NCBI GenBank assembly: GCA_030740135.1
Contig: JASLXW010000264.1
Coordinates: 1 to 5,938 of the forward strand
Length of the DNA: 5,938 bases
Source of the DNA: Nitrospinota bacterium
GTDB lineage: Bacteria > UBA8248 > JACPRG01
Reading direction: 5' to 3'
Of this stretch, positions 1 through 4,847 are shown piece by piece. The translations under genes and the position numbers were made by a program. The stretch's first letter is position 1, and every line of letters begins with the position of its first letter. The notes under the pieces were generated by a model. The model ran no database searches, was not told the DNA's origin, and saw only the letters and a list, made by a program, of their open reading frames with translations.

Positions 1-1
1 C

Positions 2-199
2 CGCGCGGCGCGCCCCTCCCCCGGTGTGATTGCCATCCCGAGCGCCCCGAGAAATCCGGTTCCGCTGATCACCCCTATCCATCACCGGCTCCGGGATCAT
101 CCCAACCTCAAAACGGAGGCCCGGGAAGAGGAAGGGAGCGACCCCCCGATTTTCGTTTCGGTGGAAGGAGAAAGCAAAGTTTTTAGAAAAAGTTTGTAG
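2..199 (+). CDS. Possible 3' end of a plus-strand gene cut by the window edge
   Basis: One plus-strand frame is open from base 2 to a TAG at 197-199, giving 65 codons that end ...VEGESKVFRKSL. Third positions are about 65% G/C and second positions about 51%, with the bias strongest over the first 50 codons, which is the pattern of a coding frame in a GC-rich genome. The tail becomes lysine-rich as the DNA turns AT-rich. I recognise no domain. Caveats: another plus frame is also open over most of the same stretch, and a minus-strand frame starting at GTG 72-70 shares the same wobble positions and reads VISGTGFLGALG off the left edge. The direction of coding is therefore unsettled, and the whole stretch could be non-coding. 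Confidence 0.25.
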   Translation, partial: RAARPSPGVIAIPSAPRNPVPLITPIHHRLRDHPNLKTEAREEEGSDPPIFVSVEGESKVFRKSL

Positions 200-241
200 A
201 CAAATCGATTTTAATTTGATACATTAACGTGGTTTTGAAAG

Positions 242-318
242 GGTGGCGTGGAAAGCTCATCTTCTTTATAAAGCCACCGGATTTAAGATTTTGATTTAGT
301 TGATCTTTTAATCGGTGG
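242..318 (+). repeat. AT-rich leader with two mutually exclusive hairpins
   Basis: GCCACC at 273-278 can pair with GGTGGC at 242-247. The overlapping CCACCG at 274-279 can instead pair with CGGTGG at 313-318. The second pairing is stronger: beyond its 6 bp, a one-base bulge, 281-283 with 310-312, a small internal loop, and 285-289 with 303-307 extend the stem to about 14 bp around a loop near 290-302. A perfect 10-bp palindrome, CTTTATAAAG, lies at 264-273. The competing pairs use the same central strand, as in an attenuator or riboswitch, and a terminator hairpin follows directly. Promoter-like boxes exist (TTTAAT at 210-215, TATAAA at 267-272) but none has a good partner, so the transcript start is unknown. 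Operator or double-stranded DNA roles remain possible. Confidence 0.4.
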
Positions 319-335
319 TGAACGGAAAGGCCCAC

Positions 336-407
336 GGCCCAGGTCCTGTCTGCTGAGGCACTGGAGAAGTTGAAACTTCTCCGTGTGGCGGGACCCGGGC
401 CTTTTTT
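336..407 (+). terminator. Long two-part intrinsic terminator hairpin
   Basis: The outer stem pairs GGCCCAGGTCC (336-346) with GGACCCGGGCC (391-401), 10 of 11 positions matching with one A/C mismatch, and may run on through 347-350 with 387-390 using two G-U pairs. After an asymmetric bulge, an inner stem pairs 359-361 with 383-385 and then GGAGAAGT (363-370) with ACTTCTCC (375-382), closed by a TGAA tetraloop. Six T residues follow at 402-407. This is the standard form of a Rho-independent terminator for plus-strand transcription. The 66-nt hairpin is much longer than most terminators, so the structure may be the 3' part of a small RNA rather than just a gene end. It lies 137 bases past the possible left-hand stop codon. 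Confidence 0.7.
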
Positions 408-412
408 ATTTC

Positions 413-767
413 GGGCGTTTCCCAGATCCGCTTTCCTGATACTTTTCCAAGAACCGGAAAATCCTACCCACGGGGCGACCCGCGCTTCTCATAGAGAGAC
501 GCGGCAAACCTTCCCTCGTCCGATTCGTCCGTTGTGGATAGACGACGCGGCCCGGACGCCCCGGGATTCATGTTGAGGTCCAAGTCCCAGTAGACGCCCC
601 CGCGGGGATGTTCGACTTGAGAGGTTTTTTCACCGCTTTAGAGCCTTCAGTCTTAACTGGGAGTGAGAAATCCGCGCCCTGGATGGACACCCGGCGGCAA
701 ATCTATGGGTTGTGAGAAATACGGGTTACAATAAGGAAGAATCATTCACCTTCAAGGAGAGAATCTA
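413..767. other. Intergenic stretch, no convincing gene
   Basis: I see no credible gene here; short open frames (for example one from a TTG at 370) start inside the terminator hairpin and show no protein-like composition. Items seen: a 10-position hairpin with one mismatch at 481-503 (CGCGCTTCTC, loop ATA, GAGAGACGCG); a palindrome CCCCGCGGGG near 597-607; a T6 run near 623-628 without a hairpin before it; and an imperfect direct repeat, AAAT-CTATGGGTTGTGA at about 699-715 and AAATACGGGTTACAA at about 717-731, whose GGGTT cores are 16 bases apart. The second repeat contains TACAAT (727-732), a plausible -10 box for the downstream gene, but no good -35 lies 16-18 bases upstream. Confidence 0.5.
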
Positions 768-818
768 TTGAAGGCTCCCGAGCCGTCGGGCGCGGGAAAC
801 CCGGGCTCATTTGGGTGA
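768..818 (+). CDS. Possible 16-codon leader peptide
   Basis: AAGGAG at 754-759 sits 8 bases before a TTG, a near-ideal Shine-Dalgarno arrangement. The frame from that TTG encodes MKAPEPSGAGNPGSFG and stops with TGA at 816-818, 22 bases before the start of the next gene. The ribosome site is what supports it. Against it: the TTG start, the very short length, and a proline/glycine-rich product with no known match. It could be a translated leader that controls the gene at 841, or a chance Shine-Dalgarno. The frame differs from that of the downstream gene, so it is not simply an N-terminal extension of it. Confidence 0.22.
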   Translation: MKAPEPSGAGNPGSFG

Positions 819-828
819 AAAGGGGTGC

Positions 829-833
829 GGGAG
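829..833 (+). promoter_or_regulatory. Ribosome binding site that selects the GTG start at 841
   Basis: GGGAG ends 7 bases before the GTG at 841. The in-frame TTG at 811 has no comparable site, and the in-frame ATG at 853 would be 19 bases from it. This favours GTG 841 as the true start. Confidence 0.6.
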
Positions 834-840
834 AACACCG

Positions 841-1581
841 GTGTCCCGCTCGATGAATAGAGAAACCCTCCTCCTCCTTCGGGAGCTGCTTGACCTGCGC
901 TGGGAATTTCTGCGGAGGAGCGAGGCGTACCGGGCGGACCATGCCGCGTACCGGGCCCTAATCTCCCGTCACGGCTCCGAGGAAGCCCAGCCCGTGCGGC
1001 GGGAGGCCTTTCGGTTGATGGCCAAGTACCTCCTTGGCGCGCTGCCCGACCCGTCGGAAACCCCGGACGGGATTCGTCTGCCCATCGTGTATCCCTTCGG
1101 GGACCGGCCGGAGATCTCGGGTTTTCCCGGGCTGAAAGTGCTCGATCCGGACGGCTTGGAAGAGGAATCGGGGGACGGCGGCCGGTTCCGGGTGACCATC
1201 GAAGTGGACCTCCGAACCCCCCGGGCCAACCTCCTGCCCGTTCTCGACGCGGTCCTCGAGGATCTGACACAACGCAGAATCGCTCAACACCCGGGCTTTC
1301 ATCCCGAACAGGACGCCGCACCTCCCGAGGACCTCCGCATTTATGAATGGTACCTGGAGATTTGGGACAAGCGCCGGGCCGGAGAGAACCCGGAACAAAT
1401 CGCCCGGACCTGTTATCCGCGCGCGTTCGCCAAACCCTCCCGCCATTTCCCCCCCGAAACGGCCGTCGCGCGGGTCGAGGAGGGACTGCGGGAAGCCGAC
1501 CGGCTGATTCAGGAAAGCGCGATGGCGGAAGACTCAGGGCTTCCGGCCCCCGACCTTCCTCCAAATTTCAGCAAGCCTTAG
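841..1581 (+). CDS. Uncharacterised protein with N-terminal WEFLRR-AYRAD motif and C-terminal helical segment
   Basis: The 246-residue product is soluble, charged, and has no signal peptide or membrane segment. Function not recognised. Three regions can be seen. Near the start, LRELLDLRWEFLRRSEAYRADH is a helical motif reminiscent of the short WEWLRR.P.YRA segments in small regulator-like proteins of mobile elements (DUF6499-like). The middle (about residues 105-150) contains a probable beta strand FRVTIEVDLRTPRANLLPVLDAVL. The last third, YEWYLEIWDKRRAGENPEQIARTCYPRA followed by a helix ending EADRLIQ, has the rhythm of an HTH-like 'YD.R..G.s..eIA..lyp' segment. That suggests a DNA-associated or phage/integrative-element protein, but this is memory-based resemblance, not a match. 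Start chosen at GTG from its Shine-Dalgarno; ATG at 853 is the alternative. Codon bias is strongly GC, like its neighbours. It appears to be transcribed alone; no clear terminator follows. Confidence 0.82.
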   Translation: MSRSMNRETLLLLRELLDLRWEFLRRSEAYRADHAAYRALISRHGSEEAQPVRREAFRLMAKYLLGALPDPSETPDGIRLPIVYPFGDRPEISGFPGLKVLDPDGLEEESGDGGRFRVTIEVDLRTPRANLLPVLDAVLEDLTQRRIAQHPGFHPEQDAAPPEDLRIYEWYLEIWDKRRAGENPEQIARTCYPRAFAKPSRHFPPETAVARVEEGLREADRLIQESAMAEDSGLPAPDLPPNFSKP

Positions 1582-1592
1582 CCCGCCCCCCG

Positions 1593-1608
1593 CCGGACCA
1601 TGGTCCGG
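1593..1608. repeat. Perfect 16-bp palindrome after the unknown gene
   Basis: CCGGACCATGGTCCGG is a perfect dyad with no loop, starting 11 bases after the stop of the gene at 841-1581. A palindrome without loop makes a poor RNA hairpin, and no T-tract follows, so it is not a normal terminator. It could be a protein binding site or chance. A second, weaker dyad, GGAAGG-A-CCTTCC, lies at 1657-1669. Confidence 0.45.
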
Positions 1609-1895
1609 TCGAGCCTCACATCCAACGGACCGAAGCGCCGGCTCCCGCGCGATTGTGGAAGGACCTTCCGCATCCCCCCCGAAACGAAAGGCGCTCCGGC
1701 CCCCGACGAATTATTCAAGAAATATCTTGACAACTTGATATTAAATACCACATATTGTGTCTGGATCTGGGTATGTGTCCTAGATGTAGGGGAAGCTTAA
1801 CGCATCATAAGAGCCGTGAACAAATACAGGAAGGGAATCGGCCTAATCATTGAACCAACGGGCGCGATTCAAACTCCGGGAGGGAGGAACAGAGG
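1609..1895 (+). other. Spacer and probable 5' leader of the HU gene
   Basis: No gene is evident between the unknown gene and the HU start. The first half is GC-rich. From about 1710 it turns AT-rich and holds the promoter described separately. If transcription starts near 1763, the HU messenger would have a leader of about 130 bases, long for a small nucleoid-protein gene. It ends in a strong Shine-Dalgarno, GGGAGG at 1882-1887, 8 bases before the ATG. I found no strong hairpin in the leader itself. Confidence 0.5.
1727..1756 (+). promoter_or_regulatory. Likely sigma70-type promoter of the HU gene, with flanking dyad
   Basis: A perfect -35 box TTGACA at 1727-1732 is followed after 18 bases by CATATT (1751-1756), four of six matches to TATAAT. 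It is the best promoter in the spacer and points at the HU gene. An inverted repeat AATATC (1721-1726) / GATATT (1737-1742) straddles the -35 box, and CACA-TAT-TGTG lies over the -10. Either could be an operator, but both are short and in AT-rich DNA. The position of the start site is inferred. Confidence 0.5.
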
Positions 1896-2168
1896 ATGAA
1901 TAAAGCCGATGTCATCGATGCCGTAGCCAGGAACGCCGCGATTCCGAAGACCAAAGCGGAGCTCGCCATTGACGGCGTCCTGGAAGAGATTGTCCGGGGC
2001 CTGAAGCGGGGCGAACGGGTGGTCCTGTCCGGATTCGGCACCTTTACGGTCGCGGATCGGAAGGCCCGCCTGGCGAGAAACCCGAGAACGGGTGAATCCA
2101 TCTCCGTATCCGCGAAAAAGGTCCCCAAATTTGTAGCGGGCGGCAAGCTGAAACAAGCGGTCAGCTAG
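1896..2168 (+). CDS. hup: HU-family DNA-binding protein
   Basis: HU proteins are small dimeric nucleoid proteins that bind DNA with little sequence preference, bend it, and take part in chromosome compaction, replication and recombination. The 90-residue length is typical. The N-terminal helices (MNKADVIDAVARNAAIPKTKA...) match the HU opening 'MNK.eLi..va'. The dimer core signature is SGFGTF at 45-50. The DNA-binding arm carries ARNPRTGESI (60-69), including the intercalating proline at position 63, and the end has PKFVAGGKLKQAVS, matching the conserved 'P.FkaGk.LK.aV'. An IHF subunit is possible, since the families are close, but the arm 'ARNPRTGE' and ending favour HU. The start is firm: GGGAGG lies 8 bases upstream. 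Monocistronic: own promoter upstream and strong terminator downstream. Confidence 0.95.
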   Translation: MNKADVIDAVARNAAIPKTKAELAIDGVLEEIVRGLKRGERVVLSGFGTFTVADRKARLARNPRTGESISVSAKKVPKFVAGGKLKQAVS

Positions 2169-2180
2169 CGGTTATTTCCA

Positions 2181-2198
2181 CCCGGCCGTTCGGCCGGG
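2181..2198 (+). repeat. GC-only hairpin before the HU terminator
   Basis: CCCGGCC (2181-2187) pairs with GGCCGGG (2192-2198) around the loop GTTC, 12 bases past the HU stop. No T-tract follows, so it is not a terminator by itself. Such a hairpin can shield an mRNA 3' end, but that role is only inferred. Confidence 0.5.
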
Positions 2199-2218
2199 CC
2201 CGGGATTCGGTCTCACAC

Positions 2219-2271
2219 AGAGCCTGGAAGACGGGGGAACCTCAGCCCCCGGTCTTCCAGGCTCTTTTTTT
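2219..2271 (+). terminator. Strong intrinsic terminator of the HU gene
   Basis: AGAGCCTGGAAGAC (2219-2232) pairs perfectly over 14 bp with GTCTTCCAGGCTCT (2252-2265). The stem continues through GGGGG (2233-2237) with CCCCC (2246-2250), leaving one bulged G at 2251 and an 8-base loop. Seven T residues follow at 2265-2271. It terminates plus-strand transcription. On the minus strand the hairpin is not followed by T residues, so it should not efficiently stop the convergent operon. Confidence 0.93.
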
Positions 2272-2282
2272 ATTGATCCTTC

Positions 2283-2321
2283 TCCTATCCATGAACGCCC
2301 AAAGCCCCGCCGCGGATAGGA
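2283..2321 (-). repeat. Inverted repeat just past the end of the minus-strand operon
   Basis: TCCTATCC (2283-2290) is the exact reverse complement of GGATAGGA (2314-2321), with a 23-base spacer. It begins 4 bases after the CitE-like stop codon, where an operon terminator is expected. The T-tract needed for intrinsic termination is missing on the minus strand, so it may act as an mRNA-stabilising hairpin or work with Rho. Otherwise chance. Confidence 0.3.
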
Positions 2322-2324
2322 TAA

Positions 2325-3050
2325 TCAGCCGCCCTGGGTCATCTCCGCCCAGATCCGGCGGATGGGCGCGATGTGGCGGGCGGTCAGGACTCCCCTCCCC
2401 TGAAAACCCAGCTTGAAAGGCTCCCGGGTGTCTCGCTCGAGGTATTCGTCGCTCGCGTTTACGGGCGTGACCGTATCGATGAGCCGGACCCCCGCGGCCG
2501 CGGCTTCAACCGCCAAGCGGGCGCGGACGTGGAAGAGCTCCCCGCCCTCGGGCGTCCGGATGCCGCCGAGGTCTTTGAGCATATCGCCCCCGCCCAACCC
2601 GAGCTCCGAAACGCGGGCGCTGGTCGAGGCGATCTCGTAGGCGTTCCGAAGCCCGTCGGCCGACTCGATGTTCGGAACGATGGGGATCGAGTTCAGCCCG
2701 ACCCCGGCCCGCCGCTCAACGTCCACCAGCGCCGCGGCCAGCGTCAGAACCTCCTGGCCGTTCCGGGCCTGGGCGAGGACGATTCCGTCCGGCAGACGTT
2801 CGAGGCTTTTCAAGTCCTCCTCCAACTCCGCGGAGCCGATAATGTTGACCCGGATCCATTTTCCCGATCCTTGAAAATCCATCTCCGAGCACGCCCGCTG
2901 GACGAGCGCCCGCCCGGCGTCCTTCTTGTCCGAAGGGCAGTTCTGCTCCAGATCCATGATGATGACCTCGGCATCGGACTCGATGGCCTCCCGCAGAACG
3001 TCCTCGTCGTGGGCGGGAATGTAGTATCTGATCTTGCAGGATTCGGTCAT
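2325..3050 (-). CDS. CitE-like / HpcH-HpaI aldolase-citrate lyase family protein
   Basis: Members of this TIM-barrel family cleave or form carbon-carbon bonds in acyl-CoA or 2-keto acids with a divalent metal. Family landmarks seen in order: YYIPAHDEDVLREA (9-22), DLE at 33-35 then K42-K43, RVN with R67, VPNIES with E129 (metal ligand), GGGDML with D156 (second metal ligand), DTVTPVN at 192-198, and the late LGFQGRG (214-220) matching the usual 'lGf.GK'. Differences: the usual 'DLEDaV' reads DLEQNCP, the 'lPK' strand motif reads LAQARNG (92-98), and the 'IHP.Q' end is LTARHI. At 241 residues it lacks the C-terminal lid of full CitE (about 290). The substrate cannot be named. It is the third gene of the trmJ-ade operon, 51 bases after ade; a purine-rich GAGAAGAGAA precedes the ATG. 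Confidence 0.85.
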   Translation of the reverse strand: MTESCKIRYYIPAHDEDVLREAIESDAEVIIMDLEQNCPSDKKDAGRALVQRACSEMDFQGSGKWIRVNIIGSAELEEDLKSLERLPDGIVLAQARNGQEVLTLAAALVDVERRAGVGLNSIPIVPNIESADGLRNAYEIASTSARVSELGLGGGDMLKDLGGIRTPEGGELFHVRARLAVEAAAAGVRLIDTVTPVNASDEYLERDTREPFKLGFQGRGVLTARHIAPIRRIWAEMTQGG

Positions 3051-3101
3051 GTCGGATTCTCTTCTCTCAATCAGCGGGTTGGGTCAACCGGGCGACGGGC
3101 C

Positions 3102-4847
3102 TCAGTCTTCATCCTCGAAAAGCGGAACGAAATCGAATTTCGTCACGTCCACCAGGCCCATGTCCGTGAGCTTCAACTCGGGAATCACGGCCAGGGCCAG
3201 AAACGACAGGGTCATGAAAGGTGAATCGAGCCCGCAGCCCAAATCTCTCGCCGCCGCGTGGAGCGTTTCAAGCTGCGCGGTGACGACTTCGATGGGCGAA
3301 TCACTCATCAGCCCGGCGATGGGCAATGCAAGCCGGGCGATCGGGCGGCCGTCCAGGACGGCGGCCAGCCCGCCCTGCATCTCCTCGACGGCGCGGAAAC
3401 CCGCCCGCAAGTCCTCGTCGACCACGCCCGCCGCGATCACATTATGGGAGTCATGGGCGACGGAAGAGGCCAGGGCCCCGCGCTTCAGGCCGAATCCGTG
3501 AACAAAACCGAATCCGACCTTGCCCGTCCGGCCGTGCCGCTCGGCTACGGCGACTTTGAGAAGGTCCCGGTCCACATCCGACAAGGCCAGGCCGTCTTCG
3601 ACGCGGGCCTCCATCACCCGAGTCCGCGTTACGATCTGCCCCGGCTCGACGCCAATCACCCGCAAACGCTTCCCGGCCGCCGGCACGGAGAGGTCCTCGA
3701 GACGGTCCCACCGCAGGCTCACAGTGTTCCGGACGCGTCCGGCGGGCGCGTGATCGCCGTAGAAGGCCATCCTCCCGCCGGTGGCCACGAGACTCCCGTC
3801 CTTGTACACCTGTTGGACCCGGATGTCGCGCGGGTCCTCGAAAACAGCAAGGTCCGCGCGAAGGCCGGGGGCGATCGCGCCCCGGTCCCCCAGGCCAAAG
3901 TGCCGGGCGGAGTTGACCGTCACCATCTGAAGGGCGGGGACGGGGTCGAGACCGAGGCGGACCGCCCGGTTCACGACGTAATCCAGGTGCCCCTTCGAGG
4001 ACAGATCCGCGGGGTCCACGTCGTCGGTGACCAGGGAGAAGCGGCCGGCGTTCTCCGGCCGGACGGCGGGCAGCAGGGCCTCCAGGTTCCTGGCGGTCGA
4101 TCCCTCGCGGATCATGATATGAAGCCCGAGGCCCAGCTTTTCCCCGGCCTCCTTCGCCGTCACGCACTCGTGGTCGGACTGAACGCCCGCGGCGACGTAA
4201 GCGCAAAGGGCCCGGCCCGAAAGCCCCGGGGCGTGGCCGTCGATATGGGCCGCGCCTCCGGCGAGCTTCGCCATCACGCCGGGGTCCCCGATCACCACGC
4301 CCGGGAAATTCATCATCTCCCCCAGGCCCAGGATCCGGCTGTCCGCCAGGAGGGGGAACAGGTCCTCGGCCTCGAGCACCGCCCCGGCCGTCTCGAGGGG
4401 GGACGCCGGGACGCATGAGGGCGCCATGAGGAAGACGTCGAGCGGGCAGTGGCGGCTCGATTCCAGGAGGAAGCGGACGCCCTCCAGGCCCAGGACGTTG
4501 GCGATCTCGTGCGGGTCGGCGACGACGGTGGTCGTCCCGCGCGGGACAACCGCCCGGGCGTACTCGGCCGGGGGCAACAGGGAGCTTTCGATGTGGCAGT
4601 GGGCGTCGATGAAGCCCGGGGAAATGCAGCGCCCGTCGAGGTCGTGGGTCTCTTTGCCCTCGTAATCGCCCAGCCCGGCAATCCGCCCCCGATAGACCGC
4701 GACGGCAGTCTCCCGGATTTCGCCGGAGAAGACGTCGACAACCTTTCCGCCCCGAAGGATGAGGTCGGCCAGCTTATCCCCGCGCGCCACACGGATGAAA
4801 TCCGCCAGTTTCTCCGGGTCGCCCGTTGTTGGAGTCAAGTTCATCAT
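3102..4847 (-). CDS. ade: Adenine deaminase
   Basis: Hydrolyses adenine to hypoxanthine and ammonia (EC 3.5.4.2), a purine salvage step, in the cytoplasm. It is an amidohydrolase needing divalent metal. Signatures in order: PGFIDAHCHIESS with the HxH metal pair H83/H85, DPHEIANVLG (111-120), GLGEMMNFPGV (174-184), IDGHAPGLSG with H205, SDHE with H226, and VTDDVDP with D275. After the barrel comes the adenine-deaminase C-terminal domain: AHDSHN (464-469), PFMTLSFLAL-VIPELKLTD (543-562) and the closing DVTKFDFVPLF. The 581-residue length matches characterised Ade proteins of about 575-590. The start ATG (4847-4845) overlaps the trmJ stop TGA in ATGATGA, with no clear Shine-Dalgarno, so translation is probably coupled to trmJ; the second ATG at 4844 is an alternative. 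All key residues are present. Confidence 0.95.
   Translation of the reverse strand: MMNLTPTTGDPEKLADFIRVARGDKLADLILRGGKVVDVFSGEIRETAVAVYRGRIAGLGDYEGKETHDLDGRCISPGFIDAHCHIESSLLPPAEYARAVVPRGTTTVVADPHEIANVLGLEGVRFLLESSRHCPLDVFLMAPSCVPASPLETAGAVLEAEDLFPLLADSRILGLGEMMNFPGVVIGDPGVMAKLAGGAAHIDGHAPGLSGRALCAYVAAGVQSDHECVTAKEAGEKLGLGLHIMIREGSTARNLEALLPAVRPENAGRFSLVTDDVDPADLSSKGHLDYVVNRAVRLGLDPVPALQMVTVNSARHFGLGDRGAIAPGLRADLAVFEDPRDIRVQQVYKDGSLVATGGRMAFYGDHAPAGRVRNTVSLRWDRLEDLSVPAAGKRLRVIGVEPGQIVTRTRVMEARVEDGLALSDVDRDLLKVAVAERHGRTGKVGFGFVHGFGLKRGALASSVAHDSHNVIAAGVVDEDLRAGFRAVEEMQGGLAAVLDGRPIARLALPIAGLMSDSPIEVVTAQLETLHAAARDLGCGLDSPFMTLSFLALAVIPELKLTDMGLVDVTKFDFVPLFEDED

Noticed and set aside
244..258. 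Possible sigma54 promoter (TGGCG...)
   Set aside because: The GG-N10-GC spacing fails: positions 257-258 are TC.
370..576. Plus-strand open frame of 68 codons
   Set aside because: Begins at a TTG inside the terminator hairpin, has no ribosome site and no protein-like pattern.
605..628. GTTCGAC and a T6 run suggesting a tRNA T-arm or a terminator
   Set aside because: No cloverleaf partner stems and no hairpin before the T-run.
752..1564. Minus-strand open frame of 270 codons
   Set aside because: Composition is Arg/Pro/Gly-rich with no motif, and it mirrors the better-supported plus-strand gene at 841-1581 that has a Shine-Dalgarno.
1347..1800. Plus-strand open frames at 1347-1730 and 1600-1800
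   Set aside because: Out of frame with the real gene or inside the spacer; no ribosome site, basic/proline-rich composition.
1847..2156. Minus-strand open frames opposite HU
   Set aside because: Shadows of the HU gene, which has all family signatures.
2219..2271. HU terminator acting in both directions
   Set aside because: On the minus strand the hairpin is preceded by A residues but followed by mixed sequence without a T-tract.
2373..4418. Long plus-strand open frames (2373-3224 and 3258-4418)
   Set aside because: They lie antisense to the CitE-like and adenine deaminase genes, whose family motifs are unambiguous; they are a by-product of high GC content.
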